64,000 bases of DNA, taken from positions 10,992,001 through 11,056,000 of the forward strand of contig OY292276.1 of assembly GCA_958496175.1 (NCBI GenBank). The letters run 5' to 3'. The notes under the pieces are model-generated. The model did no database searches and was not told where the DNA came from. It was given only the letters and a program-made list of their open reading frames with translations. The stretch comes from Sisyra terminalis. Its lineage: Eukaryota; Arthropoda; Insecta; Neuroptera; Sisyridae. The number at the start of each line of letters is the position of its first letter. Position 1 is the stretch's first letter. Shown piece by piece: positions 55,768 through 64,000 of this stretch. Position numbers and translations under genes: made by a program.

Positions 55768-56330
55768 CCATGATTTAACAATGGATTCTTATAGATCTCG
55801 ATTTTTCGATATCTCGCTTAGTTTATGGAAAATCGATATTTAAAAACTTAAAAAATCAATTTTTTTTCACTTTTTAGACGGATTTCTCAAGATTTTCATG
55901 AAAAAAATTGTAAATGCTTACAACGATAGCTCCATAAAATTTTTTTGTGCAAAAAAATCATAAACATGGGTTTCAGGGGTGAGATTCCAATGAGGGTTCT
56001 GGAGCGTCGCCCATATCTCACAATATTTTCGATTTTGTTTTTGGTTTAATTCGCGAATAAGTCAGGCCATAGTTAAATAAACGTCTTAAATCTGTTTTTC
56101 TTTTTCGGAGGCTTCGCCCCTGGACCCCTTCTGTATAATTTTTAGCACAAAAAAACCGATGAAGGTACGGTTGTAAGCATAGACCTTTTTTTCATGAAAA
56201 TCCTGAGAAATCCGTCTAAGAAAGTGAAAAAAATTCAATTTTGTTCTTCAATTCATTCTTCAAAAATGTTGTCCTTCGTTTTCATTTTATTTCGTCAAGA
56301 TCTTTAAGAATCCGTCGTTAGATTGTGGCG
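55768..56330. mobile_element. Foldback element between two repeat F copies
   Basis: The left arm has AATGGATTCTTATAGATCTC and TTTTTAGACGGATTTCTCAA. The right arm has the complements (AGATCTTTAAGAATCCGTCG, GAGAAATCCGTCTAAGAAAG). GTAAATGCTTACAACGATAG pairs imperfectly with ACGGTTGTAAGCATAGAC. The arms are about 200 bp, diverged. The centre around 56000 is less AT-rich. Confidence 0.7.
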
Positions 56331-56354
56331 CCGGAAGAATCGTAGTATCCCTGA

Positions 56355-56415
56355 ATGCAAGGGCGGATTTGGGGGGGGGGGGGCACGGGGGCACGTCCCC
56401 CCAGGGTATTTTTGT
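56355..56415. repeat. G-rich patch (GGGCGGATTTGGGG type)
   Basis: GGGCGGATTT followed by about 14 G, then CACGGGGGCACGTCCCCCCA. G-runs of this length could form unusual structures or be error-prone in assembly. The sequence resembles old MITE ends like that at 3541. Confidence 0.6.
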
Positions 56416-56609
56416 GTACTGTGGAGATTCCATAACAGTACATACTTAGAAGCAAAACAAATTATTAAAGTTTTGAAAATATATGAATTTAATACCAGAA
56501 AGAACATTAGTGAAACTCTTGTCTATTTCTGGCTGGAATTGCGAATTTTTTTCGTGATCCCTTTCACGCGCTTGCAAATGAAAGATGACATTGTGCCCAC
56601 CCTTCCCCC

Positions 56610-56725
56610 AGAAAAAAATCAATCACAGCTGGGTGATCGAAAGTCAATAGCAATGGAAGAACCTTGAAAGAAACATAGAATGGGCGTTCCCACCAACAGC
56701 CAATTATAGCTGGACAATTAAAAAT
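56610..56725 (+). repeat. Repeat F, copy 3
   Basis: CAATCACAGCTGGGTGATCG, GGAAGAACCTTGAAAGAAAC, GGGCGTTCCCACCAACAGCC, then a second, decayed AATTATAGCTGGACAATTA. It shows the same order of motifs as the other copies. Confidence 0.7.
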
Positions 56726-58010
56726 TCGTTTAAAAGTTAAAATATGTTCCGATTTTCTCGAAACAATCTCTAGAGAGACACAGTAGTTCTTTGTGCAGAG
56801 GCGGCTGGCACCTTAAAATCAGCCCTGAATCCATTCATGCGATTCTTAAATGGAAACTTATAAAGTATAAAAATTTCCCTTCATTATTATTTCATTTTAT
56901 GTTAAAACAACTTTCAACTCATCCTATCTAATCGATCCGTTTTGACTCCATTAAAATTTCAGCCTCCGCTTTTGTCTAAAAGTTAAACTAAACCCCGCAA
57001 AAGTCTCTTGCGAATTTTAAATTTGATCGGATGACACGTAGATGGGCACCAATATGTGACATTACATGGAACATTTTATTGCGGATTACATCGAAATTTT
57101 ATTACATTAAATCGATTTTCCTTTTTACGGTCTCTAAAATAACCAAACCAGAAACATTTAGGTCAGTCCCGAATGGAATTAAACGAGCAATACCACCTGA
57201 ATACAATGATACAAAATTTGCACTTGACTACCAAATGCATTTATTGTTAACGTTATAATTAACTCCATATTATCTCACTTTCCTGAATCGTGGTTCTTTG
57301 ATTAATCGGTGAAATTTCCATTTTATAATTACCCATATAATTTCCAAGATTTTTCGTTTTATAGTAGTTGTATGCTTTTTTTTTATATCCAAACCGGCTA
57401 TTGTCCATTAATTACTCATATAATGAAGGACATGAAGATAAAATTTTTGTAGTGTTATTGAAATGTAGCTCTCGTCTCGATTATATCACAATTTAGAAAA
57501 AGAGATATTCCATAATTAAGTCGGAATTATCTGCAATTATGGTCGGAAAATGGTTGTGGATTGACGAGTGCAACGAGTGGTTTGGATGTCCTCGTCTAGA
57601 AAAAAGATAATAGTGGAAGTTGATGGTTTTTTGTAATTATGAGAATGAGCCAGAATGGAATGTAGAGAGATGTGCTAGAATTGCAAACTCCGAGGCTGAT
57701 ACCGGCAGTCACCGATCGCAATTTGCAGAAGAAATCCTCCTCTGGCTTCTTCTATCACATATATAATATACACATATATATAACACCACGTTTTTATTGC
57801 ATATTTCTTGCCATACCACCCAACACTTGCCTCCTATCTATTATTCAAAATTCTCTACCAATTCAGCATAGAAATTGCTTTGATAAACCAATGAAACTTT
57901 TGTCTTTTTCTTGTGACCATAAAAACTTTTCAGTTTTAAGGAGATTGTCATAAAGTAGTGTTGAAAGAACAAAAAATTTTTGAGGTGAAAAAAGTTAAAT
58001 TCATAATTTA
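56726..58010. other. Unassigned stretch
   Basis: No gene recognised. The frames 57031-57258 and 57672-57953 have no domain I know. The sequence is moderately AT-rich and non-repetitive here. Confidence 0.4.
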
Positions 58011-58060
58011 TTAGGTGCTCCGGAAAGTAATTTCGTTTTTTTTTTAATATACAATTTTCA
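58011..58060 (+). mobile_element. Isolated mariner-like terminus
   Basis: TTAGGTGCTCCGGAAAGTAA then TTTCGTTTTTT, preceded by TTTA (TA target). It resembles the terminal repeat of mellifera-type mariner elements (TTxGGTxxxCCGAAAAGTAA). No matching right end and no transposase were identified, so only a terminus is called. Confidence 0.4.
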
Positions 58061-58286
58061 CACTTTAAATCAATGATATAATCAGCCTCAATAGTATCAA
58101 CGTTTTGGCACTTAGTGTGCAAATTTCGAATTTTAAATTAGTTAAAATTAATTGATTACCAAGGAAAATACCAAAAAATTACATTTTGAGTATAACTTAA
58201 GCTTTAAATGTTTTTACCACTCAGTAATTGTTGTAAAGATTGAAATAAATAGAAATCCAGTGGAATAACTTGGGAGGATTGTATTG

Positions 58287-59263
58287 TAGACTGAGCCAAA
58301 AAATCGACAATTTTTCTTTTTTTGAAAAGTATATTGAAAATATTGTTCAAGGTGACAAATCCAAAATATCGGGAAGGTTTGAGCCCTTGATATTAATATT
58401 AAGGGGGGAAGCTGTTCTAGAGCGTGAAAAAATGGGCATAATTTATGAATTTTTTGTGACTCAACAAAAAGATCAATCGAAAATCTGTGAAATAAGTTTT
58501 ATAATTTAGGTTTTAATATACAAATATAAATTTTTTCGTGTCAATTAAATTCAAAATTACGGCTGTCCAGCATTTCTTCGGAGGCGCTTCATTTTTTAGA
58601 CGGGTCCATGGCCGAGGATGTAACCTCCGTAATTTTGGTCCCGGAACAAAATCCCGAAAATTTTTAGTTTCTATATAGCAACAGCAAGAGACGCACGTAG
58701 GATTTTTTCGATATTTTGTTTTTTCGCGAAATGGTGCACGTTTGAACAAAACATTAAAATTTTCACTATAAAAAAACGACAAAATTGTTGATTAAAAAAA
58801 AACTATGCAATATAAAAAAAATTCTACGTACGTCTCGGGAGAAAAGTATTTCGAATGTACTGTTAAAATTTCGTATAGATCGGTGAAAATTTGCTCGAGT
58901 TATGTCGAGTTCTTCACAATTCTAGACCAGCTTCCCCCCTTAAGAGGTCTGTCATCTTTAATTTCGATTTTTTATTTTTGCGTCAATGCTGTCAAACTAT
59001 CAAGATAAAAAAATTATCTGCACATATATTTATAGAAAATTAAATTCCTTACAAAAAACGTCTCTTTGAAAATTTTTACCAGACACGCCGTTTTCGAATA
59101 ATCATGCTCTAAACAATGATATAGTTTTTAGATGTATCTTCTTTATTTTGGAATTTTCTAACTAACGAACAAATAAATATATAGAAATTAACAATATAGA
59201 TTCTTGAAGGGAATTTAATGCTCTACAAAAAAGGTCTTTTAACGTTTTTACATAAAATCACTT
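58287..59263. mobile_element. Family B element, copy 5, interrupted and right-truncated
   Basis: Left end TAGACTGAGCCAAAAAATCG at 58287. The left arm proceeds to GATATTAATATTAA (58402), is interrupted by a TTAA-flanked insertion, and resumes at TTAAGAGGTCTGTCATC (58940). It continues to AAAATCACTT near 59263, where family E begins. The complementary right arm is absent. Confidence 0.85.
58403..58939. mobile_element. TTAA-flanked element (piggyBac-like target) nested in family B
   Basis: Left end GGGGGGAAGCTGTTCTAGA; read inward from the right, GGGGGGAAGCTGGTCTAGA: a 19-bp terminal repeat with one mismatch. TTAA at 58399-58402 and 58940-58943 duplicates the single TTAA of uninterrupted family B. 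The TTAA target is the signature of piggyBac-type transposition, but the GGGGGG start is not the usual CCC of that group, so the assignment is tentative. 537 bp, no transposase. The interior has more GC than family B (for example GTCCATGGCCGAGGATGTAA). Confidence 0.88.
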
Positions 59264-59580
59264 TATTTGGTCTTTTATTTGATCTTCATCAGGCTTCTAA
59301 AAAATCATATTAATACAAACACATATTTACAGAACTTTTCAGGACCTTAATATAAAGTACATAATATATATATTACACATATATACATATTCATTACTTA
59401 TATTATACATATGTATGTTATGTACTTTATATTAAGGTAAATGAACAATTTAACAATTAAGAATGTCCTGAAAAGTTCTGTAAACATGTGTTTGTATTAA
59501 TATGATTTTTTAGAAGCCTGATGAAGGTCAAATAAAGGACCAAAGGACCGAAACGTCGCTGAATTAATTATTAGTATATG
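59264..59580. mobile_element. Family E palindrome with hammerhead-like motif
   Basis: The left arm (59264-59360) and right arm (59430-59545) pair: ATCAGGCTTCTAAAAAATCA with TGATTTTTTAGAAGCCTGAT, and AGAACTTTTCAGGAC with GTCCTGAAAAGTTCT. A TA-rich loop lies between. The right arm runs on into CGAAACGTCGCTGAATTAAT, giving a complete hammerhead-like motif. The left arm is cut off just before that by the family B junction. The CTGATGAAGG...CGAAACGTCG pattern is like that of Penelope-like elements. Confidence 0.7.
59515..59560 (+). ncRNA. Hammerhead-ribozyme-like motif (family E)
   Basis: Order: AGC, CTGATGA, extra A, GGTC...GACC (stem II with long loop), GAAA, then CGTC and GCT. The core CUGAUGA, GAAA and UH is intact. 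Stem III is minimal (AC with GT). Predicted cleavage is after C59557. Stem I pairs AGC with GCT. As in family D, one extra A precedes stem II. Confidence 0.5.
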
Positions 59581-60083
59581 GATTTACATCCTTTCATGTC
59601 CACTTTCCTACTAAAAAATAAATAATATTATGTAAAGTATGCACACAACTTTATCGATTGAAAATATTTTTACTATTAATTTTTCTATCTAGCTTTCTAT
59701 CTTACTATGAATTTTTCTATTTAGCTTTAGCGATTTTTCTAGTACTAGTAACTTCCCGTGAAATATTCATAATCCAACACTGATACAACTGACAAATAAT
59801 TAATAGTTGGCAATTGAATGAAATCCAAACGTCAGTTCAAACCATAACAACAATCACTAAGTTTGAATTTGAAACAATGATTGTATTTCACTCACACGTA
59901 TGAGTTTATGATATTTATTCTCTGACTTTGTTATACATACATACCTGCATATTATGTAGGTACTTAATGTATATGGTTGCCTATTATTATTATGATTACA
60001 ATTCTAAAAATCATTAATATACTCAAATTTATCCTGTTAGCGCCAAATGTATTGTAACAAAAACGAGTCTTGTGTTAAGAATA
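59581..60083. other. Unassigned AT-rich stretch
   Basis: Nothing recognised. Confidence 0.5.
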
Positions 60084-60141
60084 TTAGGTTAGGAAATTTA
60101 GAGACTTTATTTAAATAAAAGTCAATAGTTATAACCATAAA

Positions 60142-60450
60142 TTAATCATTTATGTACTCGCAATTGTTGTTTACGGTCTTCTACCACTCTTCTAATTTGT
60201 CGATGCTATCCTGCCAAAAATCTCCCGGTCTAGGATCAAAGAAGTTGTTGGGGCAGTTTTAAGGTCCTTTTCATTATCGAAAGTGTCGCCCCTATTATAG
60301 TTCGATAGGGAACGGAAAATATGATAATCCGTTGTGTATGGTCCTGAGAATACGTCGGATGCTGAAGGAACTCCCGTTCGAGCTTTTGGAGTGCGACTTT
60401 TACGATTTGTGTAGTATGGGACCTAGAGGATGGTTGCGCCGTATTCTCCG
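60142..60450 (-). pseudogene. Mariner transposase C-terminal remnant, minus strand
   Basis: The minus-strand frame 60236-60601 contains HTTQIVKVALQKLEREFLQH then PTYSQDHTQ. This corresponds to ARPHTAxxVxxxLxxLxWEVLxHPPYSPDLAPSDY of mariner transposases; the last Asp region is altered by substitution and frameshift. In another frame the C-terminus reads PGDFWQDSIDKLEEW, then NNNCEYIND and a stop at about 60142. Frameshifted and lacking the N-terminal half, so inactive. It forms the left half of the inverted mariner pair. Confidence 0.82.
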
Positions 60451-60516
60451 GACCTTTCACCATTATAGGGAAAAGATTACCATCTTTTCCGGTCACTGTC
60501 GAATCATGAGGAGTTT

Positions 60517-60676
60517 TACTTTCAACAATAAAAAAAGACCTTAAAAACTGGTTCAAAAACGTCTTTGATACCAAATCAGGCGATTTCTGGACGAATGGCA
60601 TCGAAAAATTGGTCGAGAGGTAGGAAGAAACCGATAGGAGGCCGTAAACAACAACGGCGATTATATTACTGTTTAA
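60517..60676 (+). pseudogene. Mariner transposase C-terminal remnant, plus strand
   Basis: Plus strand: KKDLKNWFKNVFDTKSGDFW, TNGIEKLVERWEE, then VNNNGDYITV and the stop at 60674-60676. This is the C-terminus of mariner transposases (WFxSKxxxFFxxGIxxLPERWxxVVxNxGxYF). It belongs to the same family as the minus-strand remnant (shared DLK, GDFW, KLxEW and NNN residues). The catalytic part upstream is missing on this strand. A one-base shift lies between WEE and VNNN. Confidence 0.85.
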
Positions 60677-60753
60677 TTTATTATTGTAACGGTTAATTTA
60701 TGTTTAAATAATTTTTTTTGATAAAAACGTTACGAACCTATTCCTCAACTTAA

Positions 60754-60969
60754 TAGATGAATTTGACAATCATCTATCAAACATTTGAGAAAGTTTTTTT
60801 ATCAACAATGAACCATGAAAGATTCTAAAAGTACATAAGAAACTAGTTTACAAGAAACCGACAGAATTCAATCGAAATACGTAATTTTCCATTAATTATG
60901 AATTAATGAAGAAGTTATTGTTGAGTAAAATTATGATCCGTTTGTATTCACATTGATTTCAGTTTAATC
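60754..60969. other. Short unassigned spacer
   Basis: Nothing recognised between the mariner pair and the next hAT MITE. Confidence 0.5.
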
Positions 60970-61147
60970 AAGCGTTTCTTAACCTTTTCCAACTTGCAAA
61001 CCCTTAAGAAAATCAAGTACAATTTTAAGGACCCCATTTATTTTAATACTAAAAATACAAAGAAAAAAAAAATTTTTTCGTAAAAAATTGAATTCAAAAT
61101 GACTGCGAACCCGCAGGAGTTTGTGGACCACAGGTTGAGAAACACTG
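60970..61147. mobile_element. hAT-like MITE, same family as 40225-40441
   Basis: Left end AAGCGTTTCTTAACCTTTTC; right end CACAGGTTGAGAAACACTG. It shares AAGAAAATCAAG and AAGGACCCC with the copy at 40225. More diverged, and no matching flanking octamer is visible. Confidence 0.78.
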
Positions 61148-61646
61148 GATCAAACCATTGTTAATGGCCATTGATTAAAAGAATCCTAAAAACGTGAACT
61201 TTATATAGTTAAAAGCCAATCCCCATATACATAATACATGTAAAATCTTAATATGATTTACAGTGCAACAGGTGATTTATTTGGTTTCTTGAAGGTTTTC
61301 CGACTATTTAACGATGCCTAACATATTAGTCTGGTGCTATGCCACGGTTATTTATCTTAAAGACAATTAGCCCTGTAAAAAAGAAATTATGAAAAAAATA
61401 TAATATTATATAAAATTTTTGAATAAAGTATTACAAGAATTTTGGTAGTACTTATTGGGTTTTATCTGGGTTTTCCAATGAAATAGTGTTTTTGTTCGAA
61501 AAAATCAATGTTATTTTGGCGAGGAAATAATGTGGATTCACCTTATTTAAATTTTTTTGAATCACTAATAATAAATTCTTATATTTTTAAGACTATTAAT
61601 TTGGTATCAATAACAAACTTTGTTGTAACTAATTGGATGTAGCCTA

Positions 61647-61715
61647 CTGGTGGCCGAGTGGTCAAAATGACCACTCCAAATCTGATAGGTTTTAGATTCG
61701 ATCTTTGGATCGAAC
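61647..61715 (+). repeat. tRNA-like (SINE-type) region, unit 1
   Basis: TGGCCGAGTGG at 61651 fits a pol III A box of tRNA-Ser/Leu type, and TTTAGATTCGATC some 40 bases later is B-box-like. The intervening sequence does not give a cloverleaf, so this is a tRNA-derived SINE or tRNA pseudogene, not a working tRNA. Confidence 0.5.
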
Positions 61716-62191
61716 AAATTTTCGATATTTCTCGATTCCGGATTTTTATTAACCCTAGAGTCCCTAAAGACTTTAGTAGTTACAAATTTTAGTTTTCATA
61801 TGATTTACAGTGCAACAGGTGATTTATTTAGTTTCTTGAAGGTTTTCCGATTATTTTTAACGATGCCTAACATATTAGTCTGGTGCTATGTTACGGTTAT
61901 TTATCTCAAAGACAATTAGTACTTTAAAATGAAATTATGAAAAAATTTATTATATCAAATTTTTGAGTAAATTATTACAAGAATTTTGGTAGTATTTATT
62001 GGGTTTTATCTTCGTTTTCCAATAACATAGTGTTTTTGTTCGAAAAAATCAATGTTATTTTGGCAAAGAAATAATGTAGAATCATCTAATTTAACCTTTA
62101 TTGAGTCACTAATATTAAATTCATATATTTTTAAGACTATTAATTTGGCAATAGTAACAAATGTTGTTGTAACTAATTGGAAGTAGTCTGA

Positions 62192-62250
62192 TGGTGGCCG
62201 AGTGGTCAAAATGACCACTCCAATTTTTAGATTTGATCTTTGGATCGAAA
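62192..62250 (+). repeat. tRNA-like (SINE-type) region, unit 2
   Basis: Same A box (TGGCCGAGTGG at 62195). The B-box region is decayed to TTTAGATTTGATC, with a 10-base deletion relative to unit 1. Confidence 0.45.
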
Positions 62251-62328
62251 ATTTTTTCGATATTTCTCGATTCCGGATTTTTATTAACCCTAGAGTCCCT
62301 AAAGACCTTAGTAGTTACAAATTTCAGA

Positions 62329-63542
62329 TTCCTTCTGAAGCTTATATTGCTATTTAATTACATTTGAGATTTTTGAGATTTTTTTCTTATTTTTCCATTG
62401 TCAGTTGGTCCATATTCGATTTTATGAGTAAGATACTCGTAAATATCATCTGAAGGAAATCTTAAGCTGATTAATCCACAGAATTTTTTCAAAAGATTAA
62501 CATTGACATATTTTAAACCAAAATTCTTTCTTTCGAAATCGAAAACCTAATGTTTTGTAGTCTTAATTTTAGATTTCTTTTGCCTTATTTCATAATAATT
62601 CGATATCGAATCTCAACGCCAAAGAAATTAAACCACAGCTGCCTAACATTGTTTTCCATTGTAAAATTGAAATGTTTCTCAGAACAATCTTCTACGTTTT
62701 TATCGAAAGAAGTTAAGAAACCATAGTAAATAAGTTTGACCTTGATCCATAGACTGGGTTACATTTTTTCAAATTGTCTTCAATGCAGGAAATTGTCATA
62801 CTTTCTCTAAATCGGAAGTCATATTCACAAAGCTTGCATCAATTTTCTACTATACAGCAGTGCTATAATTGGCAATTCGCAAAATTGTTATGCTCCGATT
62901 GAATTAAACCAGCTAATTTTCAATAGGTGCAAAAGTAGAACACTGCAGGTATTCTGTGTTTAGATTGTCTTAATTTTAACAATATTTAATAAAATAATCA
63001 TTTTTTTTTTGCACTTTATCAAGTACGTTTCTAAATACTTAAAAAAAAAGAAAAGGCAAAACTTTTTTTTTTTTTTGAAAGTTTACTAAATTGAAACGAG
63101 TGAAATTTGAATATCGATAAGAACAATGAAACCGAAAATTTCAAAGAAATACTCAATAGGCATTGAAAAGTGAATGGATCGTTCGATTTCTTCCAAACTT
63201 AGGCGAAGAAATCCAACGTTTGTGGTATACTATACATAATATTATGCATTATTATTATCAATCATTTGCTCAAAAATGTAATGATACGTTTGAGCAATTT
63301 GTTCGTATAGTAGCCAGATTTTACTTGTTGTTGGTCTACAAACCTTGGCTACAGGTGTTTAAATATCAAATTCGAATATCTAATTTCACTTTTTAGACCG
63401 CAACACCAAAAATATTTCATCGCAAGAAGGTATAATGGCTTTGTTACCATACATAGTATAGATAACAATATTGAATAGATTTTAGTCTTTACTGGATCTA
63501 TGAAATATATGTCTTTGCCATAAAGTTATCAGAATATATAAG
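62329..63542. other. Unassigned AT-rich stretch
   Basis: Homopolymer T/A runs at about 63000-63010, 63040-63048 and 63064-63077. The frame 63163-63396 has no recognised domain. Confidence 0.45.
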
Positions 63543-63912
63543 ATAGCTGATCCTCGCGACTTCGTCTGCGTAACGTATTTTATTTTTCTTATTCTTTTAC
63601 GAAAAATATAATCATACTACATCATACATCCAATAAAAAATATCGCCAAGTTCAATAAATTCACTCTTAATTATGACTAAAAAAGTCGAAAGTTCAAAAT
63701 ATTCGCATCAAAATAACCCCATCTCCCTTTTTCGATTCCCGAATGAACCTTTTTCCAAAAACTATTACACTATTGCACTGTACAACACAACCGCGAAATT
63801 GAAATTTGTACAATTGCACAAAACCCAGTTCTTCCATAATCATGTCTAACCATTATGTATCTTTAAACTTATTATTGAAATATCTGAATTTCAACTATAT
63901 AATTAAACCATA
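63543..63912 (-). mobile_element. Helitron-like H1, second copy (3' part, minus strand)
   Basis: The reverse complement matches H1 from about 48715 to the 3' end: CATTCGGGAATCGAAAAAGG corresponds to CATTCGGGAGTCAAGCCAAT, and GAAGTCGCGAGGATCAGCTA to GAAGTCGCGGGGATCAGCTA. The terminal CTAG is mutated to CTAT. Similarity stops near 63912 (AATTAAACCATATTGG), so the 5' part is missing. The frame 63806-63997 only reads through this copy. Confidence 0.8.
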
Positions 63913-64000
63913 TTGGATAGTCCAGAGTTCACCATACACGATTTGGCGTATGCCTTTTGCTCTGGAAGAGGATTTTAAATTTCTTTTATCATTATGATGA

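Larger units (their letters stand above)
60084..60753. mobile_element. Inverted pair of mariner 3' ends
   Basis: TA at 60082-60083 and 60754-60755 flank TTAGGTTAGGAAATTTAGAG on the left and, read inward from the right, TTAAGTTGAGGAATAGGTTC. Both outer ends look like mariner terminal repeats. Next to each lies the C-terminal part of a mariner transposase oriented so that its stop codon faces outward (minus copy ending at 60142, plus copy ending at 60676). The element is thus built from two 3' halves in opposite orientation, without a 5' half. Confidence 0.75.
61251..62328 (+). repeat. Tandem duplication of about 547 bp with tRNA-like boxes
   Basis: Unit 1 starts at 61251 (ATATGATTTACAGTGCAACA) and unit 2 at 61798 with the same sequence. 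Similarity continues to about 62328 (GAGTCCCTAAAGACCTTAGT) with many substitutions and small indels. Both units contain the tRNA-like region described separately. The minus frame 62006-62218 is not a gene. Confidence 0.92.

Noticed and set aside
61647..61715. A functional tRNA-Ser or tRNA-Leu gene
   Set aside because: The A box is good, but no acceptor stem or cloverleaf can be drawn and the B box is degenerate.

Overview
The window reads as AT-rich nuclear DNA of an animal, most probably an insect. I base this on the transposon repertoire (mariner and Tc1 remnants, hAT-type MITEs, Helitrons, a LINE tail of arthropod type), the microsatellites and the lack of any bacterial gene organisation. 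The order is not resolved. I found no convincing host protein-coding gene: nearly every open frame is short, lacks codon structure, or lies inside a repeat. The recognisable coding matter is decayed transposon sequence: two LINE fragments, a Tc1 transposase tail, mariner transposase pieces at two sites, and a broken ORF with an SGHGKGAVDG motif.

Layout. 0.25-1.3 kb: foldback element of family A. 2.6-3.8 kb: an LTR-like end and a degraded repeat. 4.4-6.75 kb: a three-level nest (outer TA-flanked element > family B > family C). 8.0-9.4 kb: family B with one arm tripled. 12.1-14.2 kb: LINE RNase H/tail debris as tandem and inverted copies. 14.2-19.2 kb: nearly featureless. 19.2-22.2 kb: TA microsatellite, Tc1 remnant, hAT MITE, possible solo LTR. 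22.9-23.8 kb: intact family B with a perfect 8-bp target duplication. 24.7-25.1, 29.3-30.4 and 39.2-39.55 kb: palindromic family D, which carries hammerhead-ribozyme-like motifs. 27.1-28.1 kb: a 333-bp tandem triplication. 31.6-35.0 kb: two larger DNA elements. 36.1-37.4 kb: further palindromes. 40.2-41.6 kb: hAT MITE and family A. 42.9-44.9 kb: tandem Helitron-like elements and a LINE tail. 47.9-49.4 kb: a complete Helitron-like element containing a near-perfect inverted duplication. 49.6-56.7 kb: foldbacks, families B and A, and a pogo-like MITE. 58-62.3 kb: family B split by a TTAA-flanked insertion, a second hammerhead-bearing palindrome (E), an inverted mariner end pair, and a tandem duplication with tRNA-like boxes. 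63.5 kb: a second Helitron 3' half on the minus strand.

The window is therefore a record of transposon activity. Families A, B and C are long-armed foldback elements that end in TA(G/A)-type termini with 8-bp target duplications, as in the hAT superfamily. They share an internal module despite different ends. The strongest candidate for something not yet described is family D: an approximately 410-bp palindrome with a type-I hammerhead-like fold on each strand, pointing outward from the centre. A related hammerhead-like motif in family E suggests Penelope-like or retrozyme-like RNA-based mobility. All of this is from reading the sequence by eye; no alignment, folding or database search was run.
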